A stretch of 46,788 bases of DNA from an uncultured Clostridia bacterium (GTDB taxonomy: Bacteria; Bacillota; Clostridia; TANB77; CAG-508): contig CANQLH010000014.1 of assembly GCA_947624655.1 (NCBI GenBank), positions 1 to 46,788 of the forward strand, in the 5' to 3' direction. The position numbers were made by a program, and so were the translations under genes. The notes beneath the pieces are model-generated. The model was given only the letters and a program-made list of their open reading frames with translations. It did not search any database and was not told the origin of the DNA. How positions within the stretch are numbered: position 1 is the stretch's first letter; the number at the start of each line of letters is the position of its first letter. Shown here one piece after another: positions 1-9,879 of this stretch.

Positions 1-198
1 TCAAACAACAATAGAAAAGTAGTTCCAGAAGCTATGGACGCTTTAGATAAATTCAAATATGAAGTAGCTAGTGAAGTAGGTGTTAACCTAAAAAACGGAT
101 ATAACGGTGATATCTCTTCAAGAGACGCTGGAAAAATCGGTGGAAACATGGTTAGAAAATTAATACAAAAAGCTGAAAACCAAATGATTGGTAAATAG
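1..198 (+). CDS. alpha/beta-type small acid-soluble spore protein, 3' part
   Basis: The frame is open from the first base and ends at TAG 196-198, giving 65 residues; the start lies outside the window. The protein contains the SASP germination-protease site region (YEVASEVGV, about residues 20-28 of this fragment) and the conserved C-terminal block GKIGGNMVRKLIQKAE. Proteins of this family coat and protect DNA in the dormant spore and are degraded by GPR at germination; the gpr gene lies about 2 kb downstream on the other strand. A hairpin terminator follows. Family assignment is firm from the motifs; which paralogue it is cannot be told. Confidence 0.95.
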   Translation, partial: SNNNRKVVPEAMDALDKFKYEVASEVGVNLKNGYNGDISSRDAGKIGGNMVRKLIQKAENQMIGK

Positions 199-260
199 TT
201 TTTATACTAGCGTATAATAATATTTTTTAGTAGGGATATAAATTTTGCTTTTATATACAT

Positions 261-290
261 AAAGGCAGGGTTTGTACCCCTGCTTTTAAA
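261..290 (+). terminator. rho-independent terminator after the SASP gene
   Basis: AAAGGCAGGG pairs with CCCTGCTTTT across a short TTTGTAC loop and ends in a T-run. It lies about 60 bp after the SASP stop. The same GGCAGGG...CCCTGCC hairpin with the same TTTGTA loop core recurs at 22258-22290. Confidence 0.8.
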
Positions 291-335
291 TTTAAGTTAT
301 TTGTTAGTTTTAGTCAAAAAAGTTTTTATCTACCA

Positions 336-471
336 TTGGAAGTAATATATTTAATTTGACTCGTTCCTTGTTGGTCGTCTCCTAAGAGGAATGTATGGAA
401 CTTCGTTCCAACATCCTCTAAGTCGCTCCCATGCTACGCGTCACTTCGTAAATTAAATATATTACTTCCAA
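336..471. repeat. palindromic element A with 22-bp perfect arms
   Basis: The left arm (336-357, beginning TTGGAAGTAATATATT) is the perfect reverse complement of the right arm (450-471). The 92-bp GC-richer core is itself foldable: AGAGGATGT / ACATTCCTCT around a TGGAAC-GTTCCA stem. It has no open frame and no poly-T tail. The architecture matches the other palindromic elements in this window (31207, 35464, 26589, 43374, 44672), but the core is clearly related to none of them. It lies in the roughly 400-bp gap between the SASP gene and the glycosyltransferase. Confidence 0.75.
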
Positions 472-603
472 ACGGATTAAAAACTGCTAAACCATTGTCT
501 TGTAACGATGTTTTCAAAATTGTTTTTATTCCCCTTTACTATATCCTCAATTTATGATATAAATATAGAAGTAATTAATATTTTAAAGGAATGGTTAAAA
601 TAT

Positions 604-1570
604 ATGGATATGAATGAAAAAAAATTAGTAACAATATTAATACCAGCATATAATGAGCATGAAGCGATTCCTATTTTATATGATAGACTTGTTAAACTTA
701 TGGACGAACAAAATAAATATAACTTTGAAGTTTTATTTGTCAATGATGGTAGCAAAGATAATACTTTAGAACTTATAAAGTTTCTAAGAGCCAAAGATTC
801 TAGAATTAATTATTTAAACTTATCAAGAAATTATGGAAAAGAAATTGCTATGGCAGCAGGTTTTGATTATGTAAGAGGCGATGCTATGATTATAATTGAT
901 GCAGATTTACAAGACCCTCCTGAATTAATTCCAGAAATGCTTAAATATTGGGAAGAAGGTTATGATGATGTTTATGCAAGAAGAAGAACTAGAAAAGGCG
1001 AAAGTCCTTTAAAAAAGCTTACTTCTTGGGGCTTCTATCGTATTCTTCAAAGTATGACTAAAATCGAAATTCAAAAAGATACTGGAGATTTTAGGCTTCT
1101 TGATAGACGCTGTGTCGAAGCTATAAAAAAATTTAAAGAATCTCAAAGATATACAAAAGGTCTATACAGTTGGATAGGTTATAATAAAAAAGAGATATTA
1201 TACGATAGAGATCCTAGAGTTGCAGGTAAAACTAAATGGAATTATAAGAGACTTTTTAGTTTATCTATTGATGGAATAACATCATTTACTACCTCTCCTT
1301 TACATTGGGCTACTATACTAGGTACATTAATTTCTTTTGCTGGCTTTATTTATATGCTTGCAATAATTTTAAAGACTCTAATATATGGTGTTGATGTATC
1401 AGGATATGCTTCAATGATGGTTGTAATATTATTCCTAGGTGGAATTCAGCTTGTTTTCTTAGGTCTTATCCGGAGAATATCTAGGACGCGCCTTTTATGA
1501 AGTAAAAGAAAGACCACTTTATTTTATAGATTCTTACAATGAACATAAAGAAACTAATATGAAAGGATAA
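604..1570 (+). CDS. family 2 glycosyltransferase, GtrB/YkcC-like, read through one CGG +1 site
   Basis: This is a membrane-anchored transferase that typically moves a sugar from a nucleotide donor to polyprenyl phosphate. The N-terminal GT-A domain shows ILIPAYNE (about residues 10-18), VNDGSKDNT (about 46-54) and the metal-binding DADLQDPPE at residue 99. Two C-terminal membrane helices lie at about 233-256 and 267-287. I start at ATG 604, which has AAAGGAATGG upstream; an in-frame ATG at 508 lacks a ribosome site. The frame breaks at the in-frame CGG 1471-1473. Skipping C1471 continues as FLGLI-G-EYLGRAFYEVKERP, the normal end of the family, with glycine 290, giving 321 residues. Without the shift the protein ends at 1500. 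It is followed 4 bp later by the TraX-like gene. Confidence 0.9.
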
Positions 1571-1574
1571 ATAA

Positions 1575-2294
1575 ATGTCAGCTTTTATATTAAAATTAAT
1601 TGCTTTATTCACTATGACATGTGACCATATTTCTTATTTGATATTTGGGCATTTTTCTCCTCTAAATTATATAGGAAGAATTGCTTTCCCAATATTTGCT
1701 TTTCAAATAAGTGAAGGATATATACATACAAAAAATCTCAAAAAATATATTTTGAGATTATTTTTGTTTGCCCTTATATCTCAAGTTCCTTTTTCACTTT
1801 TTCTATCAATATTTACATCTAGCTTTAGCTTAAATATATTTTTTACGTTATTTTTAGGTCTTATTTCAATTATTATATATGACAGACTTAATAAAATTGA
1901 CTGTCGTAATAAAGCTGTTCATTATCTATATAAATTTTTAGGTTTACTTTGTGCTATATTTATTGCTTTCATTTCTGAAATATTACACTGTGACTATGGC
2001 TATTTCGGTGTTGCAATAATATTTGTATTTTTCTTATTCAAAAGAAATAAACTTATGATGAACATTGCATTTATGTTGTGTACAATTATATTTTATTTTG
2101 AATATTTATTAGTTCCATCTCTTTATACTAAATATCTATTAATTATAGCTTTTACCTTAGCACCGCTTCTATTTATCAATCTTTATAATAATAAAAAAGG
2201 AAAAGATACAAAATACTTTTTATATCTTTTCTACCCTATACACTTACTTATCATATATTTGCTAAGCTTTTTACCCATCTTTCCTATATCATAA
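1575..2294 (+). CDS. TraX-family membrane protein
   Basis: The 239-residue, strongly hydrophobic protein has about six to eight predicted membrane segments. The N-terminal pattern KLIALFTMTCDHISYLIFG and the following IGRIAFPIFAFQISEGY are the hallmarks of TraX, first known for F-pilin acetylation but common as a chromosomal acyltransferase-like protein in Clostridia. The start is 4 bp after the glycosyltransferase stop, whose last codons (AAAGGA) supply the ribosome site, so the two are probably co-transcribed and may both modify surface polymers (inference). The 3' end overlaps the convergent gpr gene by 6 bp. Confidence 0.85.
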   Translation: MSAFILKLIALFTMTCDHISYLIFGHFSPLNYIGRIAFPIFAFQISEGYIHTKNLKKYILRLFLFALISQVPFSLFLSIFTSSFSLNIFFTLFLGLISIIIYDRLNKIDCRNKAVHYLYKFLGLLCAIFIAFISEILHCDYGYFGVAIIFVFFLFKRNKLMMNIAFMLCTIIFYFEYLLVPSLYTKYLLIIAFTLAPLLFINLYNNKKGKDTKYFLYLFYPIHLLIIYLLSFLPIFPIS

Positions 2295-3225
2295 AGAATA
2301 ATTTATACCTCTTGCAACTATTTCAGTCATATTATTTATAAGCTCATCAATTTCTTTTGGAGTAACTATCATATTGTAATCTCCGTGGATTTAGTGCTTC
2401 TTTTATTTCTTCATAATTGTCTTGTTCTTTCAATTCGTTAAGATAATCATTAGACCTAGCTTCTTCTTGTAATTTTCCAATAAATAAATCAAGTGCTTCA
2501 TTTACAAGAACCGCACTTTCAACAACTGTTGGAATCCCTAAAGCAATTACAGGTATCCCTAATGTATTTATGCTTAATTCTTTTCTAGTATTTCCTACTC
2601 CTGCTCCCGGAACAATCCCTGTATCTGATAGCTGTATTGTGCTACTTATCCTTTCTATACTTCTTGATGCTAATGCATCTATTACTATAAGTAATTTGGG
2701 CTTAACATTGTTTACTATTCCTTCTAAGATTTCTAAAGTTTCTATTCCAGTTGTACCAAGCACTCCAGGAGATATTGCGCTTATTGGTCTTGTTCCTTCT
2801 AAAGCATATTCTGGTAAGTATTTAATTATATGCCTTGTAACTTCTATATTTGAAATTACTTTTGGTCCTAAAGAGTCTGGTGTTATATATTCATTTCCAA
2901 GTCCTACTACTAATACATCTGCTAATGAATCAACATGAATATTAACCAATTCTTTTAGTTCATCTCTTAATACGTTTGCCGATTCTTCTATCTCTTCATC
3001 CGTCGCAATCTTTAGCTTTTTTATATCAATCGTAACATATGTCCCTTTTGGCTTTCCTATTGCCTGTTCTCCATTTTCATTTGTTATTTTAACCCTTGAT
3101 ACCTTAATTTTTTCATTTACATCTTTTTCTTCTACATCTATCCCATCTATTTTTTCTGCGTCTTTTTTTATCCTTCCAAGTATTTCTCTTCTTTCCAATG
3201 CTAAATCTGTTCTAAAATTATACAT
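2289..3225 (-). CDS. gpr: germination protease GPR (SASP endopeptidase, family A25), one CGG +1 site
   Basis: GPR cleaves alpha/beta SASPs at spore germination. The protein opens with MYNFRTDLALERREI, the propeptide region processed during maturation, and contains VVGLGNEYITPDSLGP, AISPGVLGTTGIE and LIVIDALASRS in family order. The in-frame CGG at 2383-2385 is followed by an unrelated short tail and a stop at 2347. Skipping one base reads ALNP-G-DYNMIVTPKEIDELINN, which is the conserved GPR C terminus, and ends at 2289, giving 311 residues with glycine 281. The start is supported by AAGGAGGG 8 bp upstream. It converges on the TraX-like gene with a 6-bp overlap. The SASP substrate gene lies at the window start. 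Confidence 0.95.
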
Positions 3226-3299
3226 AAAAAATCCCTCCTTTTCCTATTGTAAAGAAAAGTAGGGTTTTTATTCATTTTATTTTGTTACTTATTAATTTT

Positions 3300-4328
3300 T
3301 TAGCTACAATATCTGCAAAGAATTACTTCTAATCCTATGTTTACGTCAATTAATCCTATTTTATAATTCGTATCTAATTTTATCATTTCATCTAATATAT
3401 TTCTTATTTCTTCTTCACTAAAATATTTTGCTTGCATTCTGTATTTATTTAGCAAAAAGGATTGATTTGGCTTTAAGTTCATACAAAATGCTAAATCTTT
3501 ATTATACTTTTCTGCAAGCTTAACAATATATAGCTTTTTGAAATGATTGTAAAGTGTTATTAATATTTTTTGTATTGGTTCTTTTTGATATAAAAGCTCA
3601 TTAAGTATTTCTAATGAATTTTTTATATTCTTTTTTCCAAGGTTATCTGTTAAATCAAATATATTACTATCCAATGTTTTTATTGCAAGATTATCTACGT
3701 CAGACTTTGTAATTGTTCCGATTTTCTCCGAACATATTCTATAAGCTTTCTTATCTCATTTATTAGCTCTTGCATACTTGTCCCAGATACTTCTATCAAA
3801 TACTTAAGTACCCCTGGATTTTCTTTTACATTATAAGCACTACAAATTGCAGAAAGCCTTTTTTCTAAGGTTATCGGCTTTTGTAATTCGAACTCACATA
3901 ATACTCCGACCTATACTTTCTATTGTTTTAGTAATATTTAACTTTTCTACCGTATCTTCTATAAATATCAAAATTATTCTTTGCATTACATCTTCGGCAT
4001 TCTTCTTTAAATACTCTTCTAAATTATCTCTTACTTCTTTTACAGGCGAATTTGCTTTCTTTTTTGCTTCTTTTTTAAATAACCCTGAATTTTTAACAAC
4101 TACCATCTTTTTATCATAGCCAAAACATGGCATTTGTATCTCTTGTATTAGATTTTTTATTGTCTCTTCATCTAATTCAATATAATTTATTCCTGTAACT
4201 TTTTCTCCAAATAATTTTTTTATTTTTTTTACAGCAGTTTCTAATAAATATGTTTCTTCTCCATATAAAAGATATATACTATTTAATTTACCTTGACTTA
4301 ACTCTTTTTCAAGTGCTTCACTAGTCAT
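3300..4328 (-). CDS. holA: DNA polymerase III delta subunit, three CGG +1 sites
   Basis: The delta subunit opens and loads the sliding clamp. The N-terminal part (KNSIYLLYGEETYLLE, about residues 14-29) is the family's AAA-like start, and the C-terminal helical part (DLTDNLGKKN...KEPIQKILITLYNHF) is the clamp-loader collar. The frame breaks at three in-frame CGG codons: 3906-3908, 3728-3730 and 3718-3720. Skipping one C at each gives SIG-G-VLCEFELQ, YV-G-EN-G-TITKSDVDNLA (glycines 141, 200 and 203) and one continuous 341-residue protein of normal length. Without this the product would stop after about 144 residues in an essential gene. The start overlaps the preceding small gene by 8 bp. Confidence 0.92.
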
Positions 4329-4602
4329 TATTTCTCCTATTTTTCATCATATTTTCTTTATTTTTAATTATAGCTTTTTCTTCATCAGTTGCTAAATAAT
4401 CAGTATACAAAACTGACAAAATTTTTTCTGTATCTTCTAATAACTCTGCATTTTCAAAATCATCATCTTCTATACTAAATTCATAATCGGGGTCTATTCT
4501 ACTTTCTATAATTTTTCTTACCTTCGGTAAAATTTTATTTTTCATTTCTTCTGGCATCTTGTTTATTATATAATTTGCCTCTGTATATGCTCTTGCGTTC
4601 AT
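4321..4602 (-). CDS. small charged protein of unknown function
   Basis: The 93-residue acidic protein starts NARAYTEANYIINKMPEE and ends in a basic KNRRNND tail; it looks mostly helical. I choose ATG 4602 because GGAGG precedes it (AGTGGAGGTAAAATG), rather than the in-frame ATG 24 bp upstream, which lies inside the end of the preceding gene. It overlaps holA by 8 bp and follows the repeat protein gene by 13 bp, so it is translationally coupled within the cluster. I do not recognise a characterised function. Confidence 0.75.
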   Translation of the reverse strand: MNARAYTEANYIINKMPEEMKNKILPKVRKIIESRIDPDYEFSIEDDDFENAELLEDTEKILSVLYTDYLATDEEKAIIKNKENMMKNRRNND

Positions 4603-4615
4603 TTTACCTCCACTT

Positions 4616-5742
4616 TTATCTTTCATCTAATTTTTTATTATTATTTATTTCTTTTGAAATTCCTAGTTCTTCTCTAGTTGTGTCATTATTTGCAACCTGT
4701 CTTCCAACAGCATCTTTCATCCTTGTTTTTATTCTTTCACTTTTCTTTTTACCAAATTGACCAAGTTTTCTTAATTCTTCTATTTGTTTTCTGTATTTTT
4801 CTGGCACTTTATCTATTGGTTCTCCTGCATATTTATCTAATGCTTCTCTTACTCTACTTCTTGCCCATTTATTAGCTAATTCTACTTCTTCCTTTTCTTC
4901 TTCCGTATAAATTTCCTCTGCTATAACCATTTTTCCTATTTTTATCTTTTTTCTTGGCATTTTTCTATTATGTGTTTCTAACCACTCTATTATCTTTTCA
5001 TAAGTTGTAACTCCAACTCCGAAAGCTCCTTAATTTTGCTAATTTTTCTCTATACATTGGTGGAATCTCTTTAACATCCACTTCTTCATATTTTTTTATT
5101 TTTTCTCTTTCTTTACTTTTTGTCCATCTAGTATACAAAGCATATTCTTCCTGCTCTTCTTTTGGCATATTTTCTTTATATACTGCTTTTGGCATTCTTC
5201 CATTATGTGTTTCTAACCATTCTATTATTTCATCATATACTGTAACTCCTATTCCGATACTGTCTTAAAATTTTTACTTTTTCTCTATATTCCTTTGGTA
5301 CTTCTTCTATTGGTAGCTCTGCATAATTTTCTACAATCTCATATTCTTTGCTCCTACTCCATCTTGCTGATAAATTAATTTCTTCACTTTCTTCATCAGT
5401 TAATTCCTCTTTTGTAGTCCATTTTCCGTTTTTCGTAATGCTAGTTCTTGGCTTTTTTCCATTATGTGTTTCTAGCCAATGTATCATTTCTTCATAAGTA
5501 GTTATCCCTAAACCGTAGCTTCTTAAAGTTTTTATTTTTTCTCTATATTCTTCTGGTACTTCATCTATAGACATTTCTTTGTAATCATCTAAAATTTGTC
5601 TTTCTTCACTTTTATACCATCTTTTATATAATTTTTCTTCTTGCTTTTCTTCTTCATTCATGGCATGACTTTTAGGCATTTTTCCATCATGTGTTTCTAG
5701 CCATTCTATTATTTCTTCATATGCTGTTCCCTGCTTTTTCAT
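4616..5742 (-). CDS. protein with tandem ~80-residue repeats, two CGG +1 sites
   Basis: Reading through in-frame CGG codons at 5254-5256 and 5019-5021 joins three short frames into one 374-residue protein. It is built of about four copies of a unit with the pattern TYEEIIEWLETHNGKMP, a charged linker, LYxRWxxSxE, EEVPEEYREKIKxLRxYG. The conserved glycine closing each unit is the frame site. Unit one ends LRSYGLGITTY without any extra base (TAC GGT); the next two read LRQY-(C)GGA-IGVTVY and LRSF-(C)GGA-VGVTTY. This gives an internal control for the +1 reading. The Trp-Leu and basic pattern recalls helicase-associated-type repeats, but that is a guess; function is unknown. It lies between ruvC and the small gene at 4321. 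Confidence 0.85.
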
Positions 5743-5785
5743 TTATAGCTTCTCCTTTCAAATCTTTTTACAAAATAAGGTATAC

Positions 5786-6272
5786 TTAAAGTTTTTCTGC
5801 AAATTTTGAAGAATGAGCATGACATATTGCTATTGCCATACTATCTGTTATATCATCTAACTTTGGCAAAGTTTCAACATTTAATATCGTTTTTACCATC
5901 TTTTGTACTTGTATTTTATCTGCTCTTCCGTATCCTACAACAGCTTGTTTTACTTGAAGAGGAGTATATTCAAATGTGGGAATACCTCTTTGACATCCGT
6001 ACAACTAAAATTACACCTCTTGCCTGTGCAACTTTTATAGCTGTTTTTGCATTATTGTTGAAAAATAGCTCTTCAACTGAAATCGCATCTGGTTTATAAT
6101 TATCTATCAAAGTATTCATATCTGTAAAAATTTCTGATAGTCTAAGTGGGAAAGACATATTTGCAGGTGTTTTTATTGCTCCACTTGCAACAAGTCTAAA
6201 TTTATTTCCTATATAATCTATTATACTATATCCTGTAATTCCATATCCCGGGTCTATTCCTAATATTCGCAT
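5786..6272 (-). CDS. ruvC: Holliday-junction endonuclease RuvC, one CGG +1 site
   Basis: RuvC resolves four-way junctions in recombination. The acidic catalytic residues are visible: Asp7 in ILGIDPGYG, Glu67 in SVEELFF, and Asp140/Asp143 in [13 protein letters not shown]. The in-frame CGG 5997-5999 splits the gene. Skipping the C gives [34 protein letters not shown] (glycine 92) and a 161-residue protein, the usual length. Without the skip, Asp140 and the DNA-binding loop are lost. ruvAB are not adjacent in this window. It follows the debranching enzyme gene by 36 bp. Confidence 0.95.
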
Positions 6273-6308
6273 TTTTCTCTACTTTCCTTCTTAATATAAA
6301 TAATAAAC

Positions 6309-8349
6309 TTACTTTCTTAAGATTATTCTAAATACTTCTGCTACACTCCATCCCTGAGCTGGTGCACCTTTCGAGGCAAAAGGCTTATTTGTATCATAAA
6401 TTTCAGCAATACTATCTATAACTCCGTCTCTATCAAGTGCTTCTACAAAAGTATTTTCTACATTTTTACAAAAGCTTTCTAATTTATCTGTTAGAACTTT
6501 CTTTTTTGTTTTAGATTTTTCTGCCTTTATCATATTTTTTAAGGCATTATAGTAAAGTCCAAGAAGCCAAGGCCAAACTGGTCCTTGATGATAACTTGCA
6601 TCTCTTTTAAATGGACTTCCTTCATATATTTCTACATAACCTGGTTCCCCTTTTGCAAGTGTTCTTAAGCCATAATCTGTAAGTAATTTTTTCTCTACTA
6701 CTTCCATTATATTATCAGCTATTTCAGAATTTGCATCAATTACTGGATATGTTAAAGATAGGCTGAATAATTGATTTGGGCGGATTTTTCCATCTCCTAT
6801 TACATCATACAGACACTTTCTTCTTTTATTATAGAACTTATTATTAAATGCAATTTTTGTATCTTCTGCCATTTCTTTATAAATTTTTGCTTCATCTTTT
6901 CCTTCAAAAGTTTCTGCAAAATTTTCCATAATCTTTAAGGCATTATACCAAAGTGCGTTTATTTCAACTACTTTTCCATTTCTAGGTGTAAATGGATGTC
7001 CTTCATATTTAGCATCCATCCATGTGTTTTGTGTATAAGGAGTTCCACATACGATTAAATTATCATCATCCAAATATATGTTGTTATTATCTATGTCTAT
7101 TCCTTCTACATAACCTCTAATTATTGCTTTTAATCTAGAATATATGCCTTTAACAAATACTGTGTCATTTGTGTATTGTAAATATTTATATACTGTTTCA
7201 AATAATAAAAGTGAAGCATCACTACTGTTATATAAAGGTCTTGAGTCAAATCCTGAATACCCGATTAGGAACAAGTCCAAATTTTATATCTCTAATTAAT
7301 GTTAGAATTACTTCTTGTGCTATTTCAAATCTTTTTGGGATTAATAATAGTCCTTCAAATGCAATAAATGAATCTCTTCCCCAATCTAGAAACCATGGAT
7401 AGCCTGCAATTATTGTATGAAGCTTAAAGCTAGGTCTAAATGCAATAAAGTTATCTGATGCAATAATATATTTTTTTATTAATTTTTTATATTCATCTGT
7501 TTCTTCTTTTGGCTTTAAATCATTTAACCCAGATGCTGTAACTAATTTTCTAATTCTCATTGTTTCATTGTTTATTACTTGTTTTACGTCTAATTCTTCA
7601 ATATTATTTTCTAATGAGCAAACAAATGATATTTCCTTTTCTTCATGTGCACCAACTTTTACTTCATACCTTCCTGGTACTGCAAGATTTTCTTCTGGAT
7701 AAAATCCTCTTTTTTCTTCTTCTATGTAGTACATATTTCTAAAGCAGTCATTTTGGTGCTCTATATAAGTTCCTTCACTTAAATTAAAATATATAGGACT
7801 TTCTGCTTGATAATCTATTATAACTGATACTTTTTGTTTTTTTATTGTTTGTTTTAATACAAATTCATGATTTGTATTCATTTGATGGAAATCTCTATTA
7901 TTTATTATAGGAGCTAGTGTAAGTTTTGCAGGCTTATTTTTTGTTTTTATTTTATATAATATACAAACTGTGTTTTTTCCATATTCCATGCAAATTTGCT
8001 TTTTTATTTCAATATCAGTAGCTTTATATGTAAATGTAGGTATTACATCTTTTTCAAAGCTTTCCTGATATTTATATCCTTCTGATATATAATTATTTGC
8101 AATATTTGTATATAAATTATATTTATTTTCTCCTATTTCAACGCTTTCATCAACCTTAGAAAGTATAACTTTTCTTCTTCCTGGAGGTGCAAAAGGTGCA
8201 ACAAGTAAGCCATGATACTTTCTTGTATTACATCCAATTATCGTTGATAATGCATATCCTCCAATCCCATTAGTTAAAAGCCATTCTTTCTTTAGTCCTT
8301 CTTCTAAAGTTACCTTTTTTCCATCACTTTTTTTCATATGTTCCTCCAA
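6309..8349 (-). CDS. glycogen debranching enzyme (amylo-alpha-1,6-glucosidase type), one CGG +1 site
   Basis: The 679-residue enzyme has an N-terminal beta-sandwich domain (EWLLTNGIGGYALSTI, TRKYHGLLVAP, about residues 22-55) and a C-terminal alpha/alpha-barrel glucosidase domain with PWFLDWGRDSFIAFEGL (about 317-333), GPVWPWLLGLYYNA and SKGAPAQGWSVAEV. This layout is the archaeal/clostridial GDE type acting on alpha-1,6 branches of glycogen limit dextrin. The in-frame CGG 7261-7263 interrupts it in the catalytic domain. Skipping C yields GLVPN-G-YSGFDSRPLYNSSDASL, a normal active-site stretch (glycine 363, codon GGG). It lies 4 bp after yvcK, fitting a central carbon-storage role. Confidence 0.9.
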
Positions 8350-8353
8350 TTTT

Positions 8354-9865
8354 TTAATCTTCGTCGTCTTCCTCTATTTTTCTTATATTTTCTTGTCTTT
8401 TATCTTCACTTGTTCTTATTGACTTAATTCTTTCATTATATTTTGTGCTAAACTTGCTCTTCTTCCTGTCATCCATTCTTCTTGCTTTTTTATTAATTTT
8501 GTTTTCTTTTTTCTTTATCTTCTTTTTAATTTTTGTATCTTCTCTTCTCTTTTCATTATTTGCTTTAAGCCTTGTGTTCATTTTTACATATTTAGGGTTA
8601 TTTTGCATATCTTTAAATTTCAAATCTTCACAAATAAGCTCAATTATCGAATCTGCTACACTAACTGGGTCATGTCTTATGGCATCATTTTCTATGCAAG
8701 CAAAATCTTTTGGTATTAGCTTTATTCCAAGCTCCCTACATTTTTGTATATCTTGCTCTACTAAATCTGCACCGTCTTTATTATATCTTCTTACAAATTC
8801 TGGAACTACTTCTCCTGTATCATATATACAATAATCAATTATTTTATTATTTGCATGTTCAAATATTGCTTTAATGTGGTCTGATAATGCAAAATCATCT
8901 GTTTCGCCTGGTTTTGTCATTATATTTCCTATATAGATTTTTATTGCTTTACTTTCTTTTATTGTTTTTGATATATTTTTTATAAGTAAATTTGGTATTA
9001 CCTCTGTAAATAAGTTTCCTGGGCCTATTATTATTGCATCAGCTTCTTCAATCGCCTCTAATACTCCTGGAGCTGGCTTAGCATTTGTAGGTGTAACAAA
9101 TATTCTATTTATTTTAGATACTTTTTCAGATGATGTATTAGCAATTTTACTTTTTTCTTCTATAACAGTTCCATCTTCTAGTTCTGCACACACATTCATT
9201 TTGTCTAATGTTACAGGTAATATTCTTCCTGTAATATTAAGTACTTTAGAAATATTTTCAATAAATTTTGAACCTTCTCCATTTATCTCTTGCATTGCAG
9301 ATACAAATAAATCAGTAAAATCCATTCCTGTTTGTATTTTCAAGTTAAGTAATTTTTTCATTTCTTCTTCATTATCTGATAATGCAATTATACTTTGTTT
9401 TACGTATTCTATTGGCAATAGTCCTGAACTTTTTTTACTTCCTCCATATTCACACATCTCTACTATTGCTGTTAAGTTATTAGTGTATCCTTTCATTCCT
9501 TTAAGAACAGTATTAAGTCCAGAACCTCCACCTATTACAACTATTTTTGGTCCTTCATTATAAACTGTTTTATTGAAAATAAGAGAATTTACATTTACAT
9601 CTTTCTTTTCTTCTGATAATCTGTCATCCGTATTTTCTATAAGTAGTTCTAGTACCCTTTTTTGACTGTATATTATCCCAACTACTACCATCATAAATCC
9701 TGCAACAGATACCATAATAGTTAATATTAGGTTTAATACTGATATTTCTTTCATGTCAATAATTGTTGCTATTCCATAACACAAAAGTATTACTCCAACA
9801 ATTGTTACAAACATCCATCTTTTCATTCTAGTTCCCGATTTGAACCATTTAAAAAATCCTCGCAT
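8354..9865 (-). CDS. yvcK: YvcK/CofD-family gluconeogenesis factor with membrane anchor
   Basis: The 503-residue protein has two N-terminal membrane helices (about residues 18-36 and 42-66). The YvcK domain follows: KIVVIGGGSGLNTVLKG (about 108-124), MCEYGGSKKSSGLLP and AIIIGPGNLFTEVIPNLL. A very basic coiled tail of about 90 residues (KKKIKKKENKINKKARR) ends it. YvcK homologues bind UDP-sugars and are needed for growth on gluconeogenic carbon and for cell-wall homeostasis. The membrane anchor and basic tail make it longer than the roughly 320-residue classical form. It sits between transketolase and the debranching enzyme. No in-frame CGG occurs. Confidence 0.9.
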   Translation of the reverse strand: MRGFFKWFKSGTRMKRWMFVTIVGVILLCYGIATIIDMKEISVLNLILTIMVSVAGFMMVVVGIIYSQKRVLELLIENTDDRLSEEKKDVNVNSLIFNKTVYNEGPKIVVIGGGSGLNTVLKGMKGYTNNLTAIVEMCEYGGSKKSSGLLPIEYVKQSIIALSDNEEEMKKLLNLKIQTGMDFTDLFVSAMQEINGEGSKFIENISKVLNITGRILPVTLDKMNVCAELEDGTVIEEKSKIANTSSEKVSKINRIFVTPTNAKPAPGVLEAIEEADAIIIGPGNLFTEVIPNLLIKNISKTIKESKAIKIYIGNIMTKPGETDDFALSDHIKAIFEHANNKIIDYCIYDTGEVVPEFVRRYNKDGADLVEQDIQKCRELGIKLIPKDFACIENDAIRHDPVSVADSIIELICEDLKFKDMQNNPKYVKMNTRLKANNEKRREDTKIKKKIKKKENKINKKARRMDDRKKSKFSTKYNERIKSIRTSEDKRQENIRKIEEDDED

Positions 9866-9879
9866 TTACTTTTTGCCTC

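Noticed and set aside
508-603. Upstream start of the glycosyltransferase at 508
   Set aside because: The extra 32 residues have no ribosome site and precede the normal family N terminus at 604.
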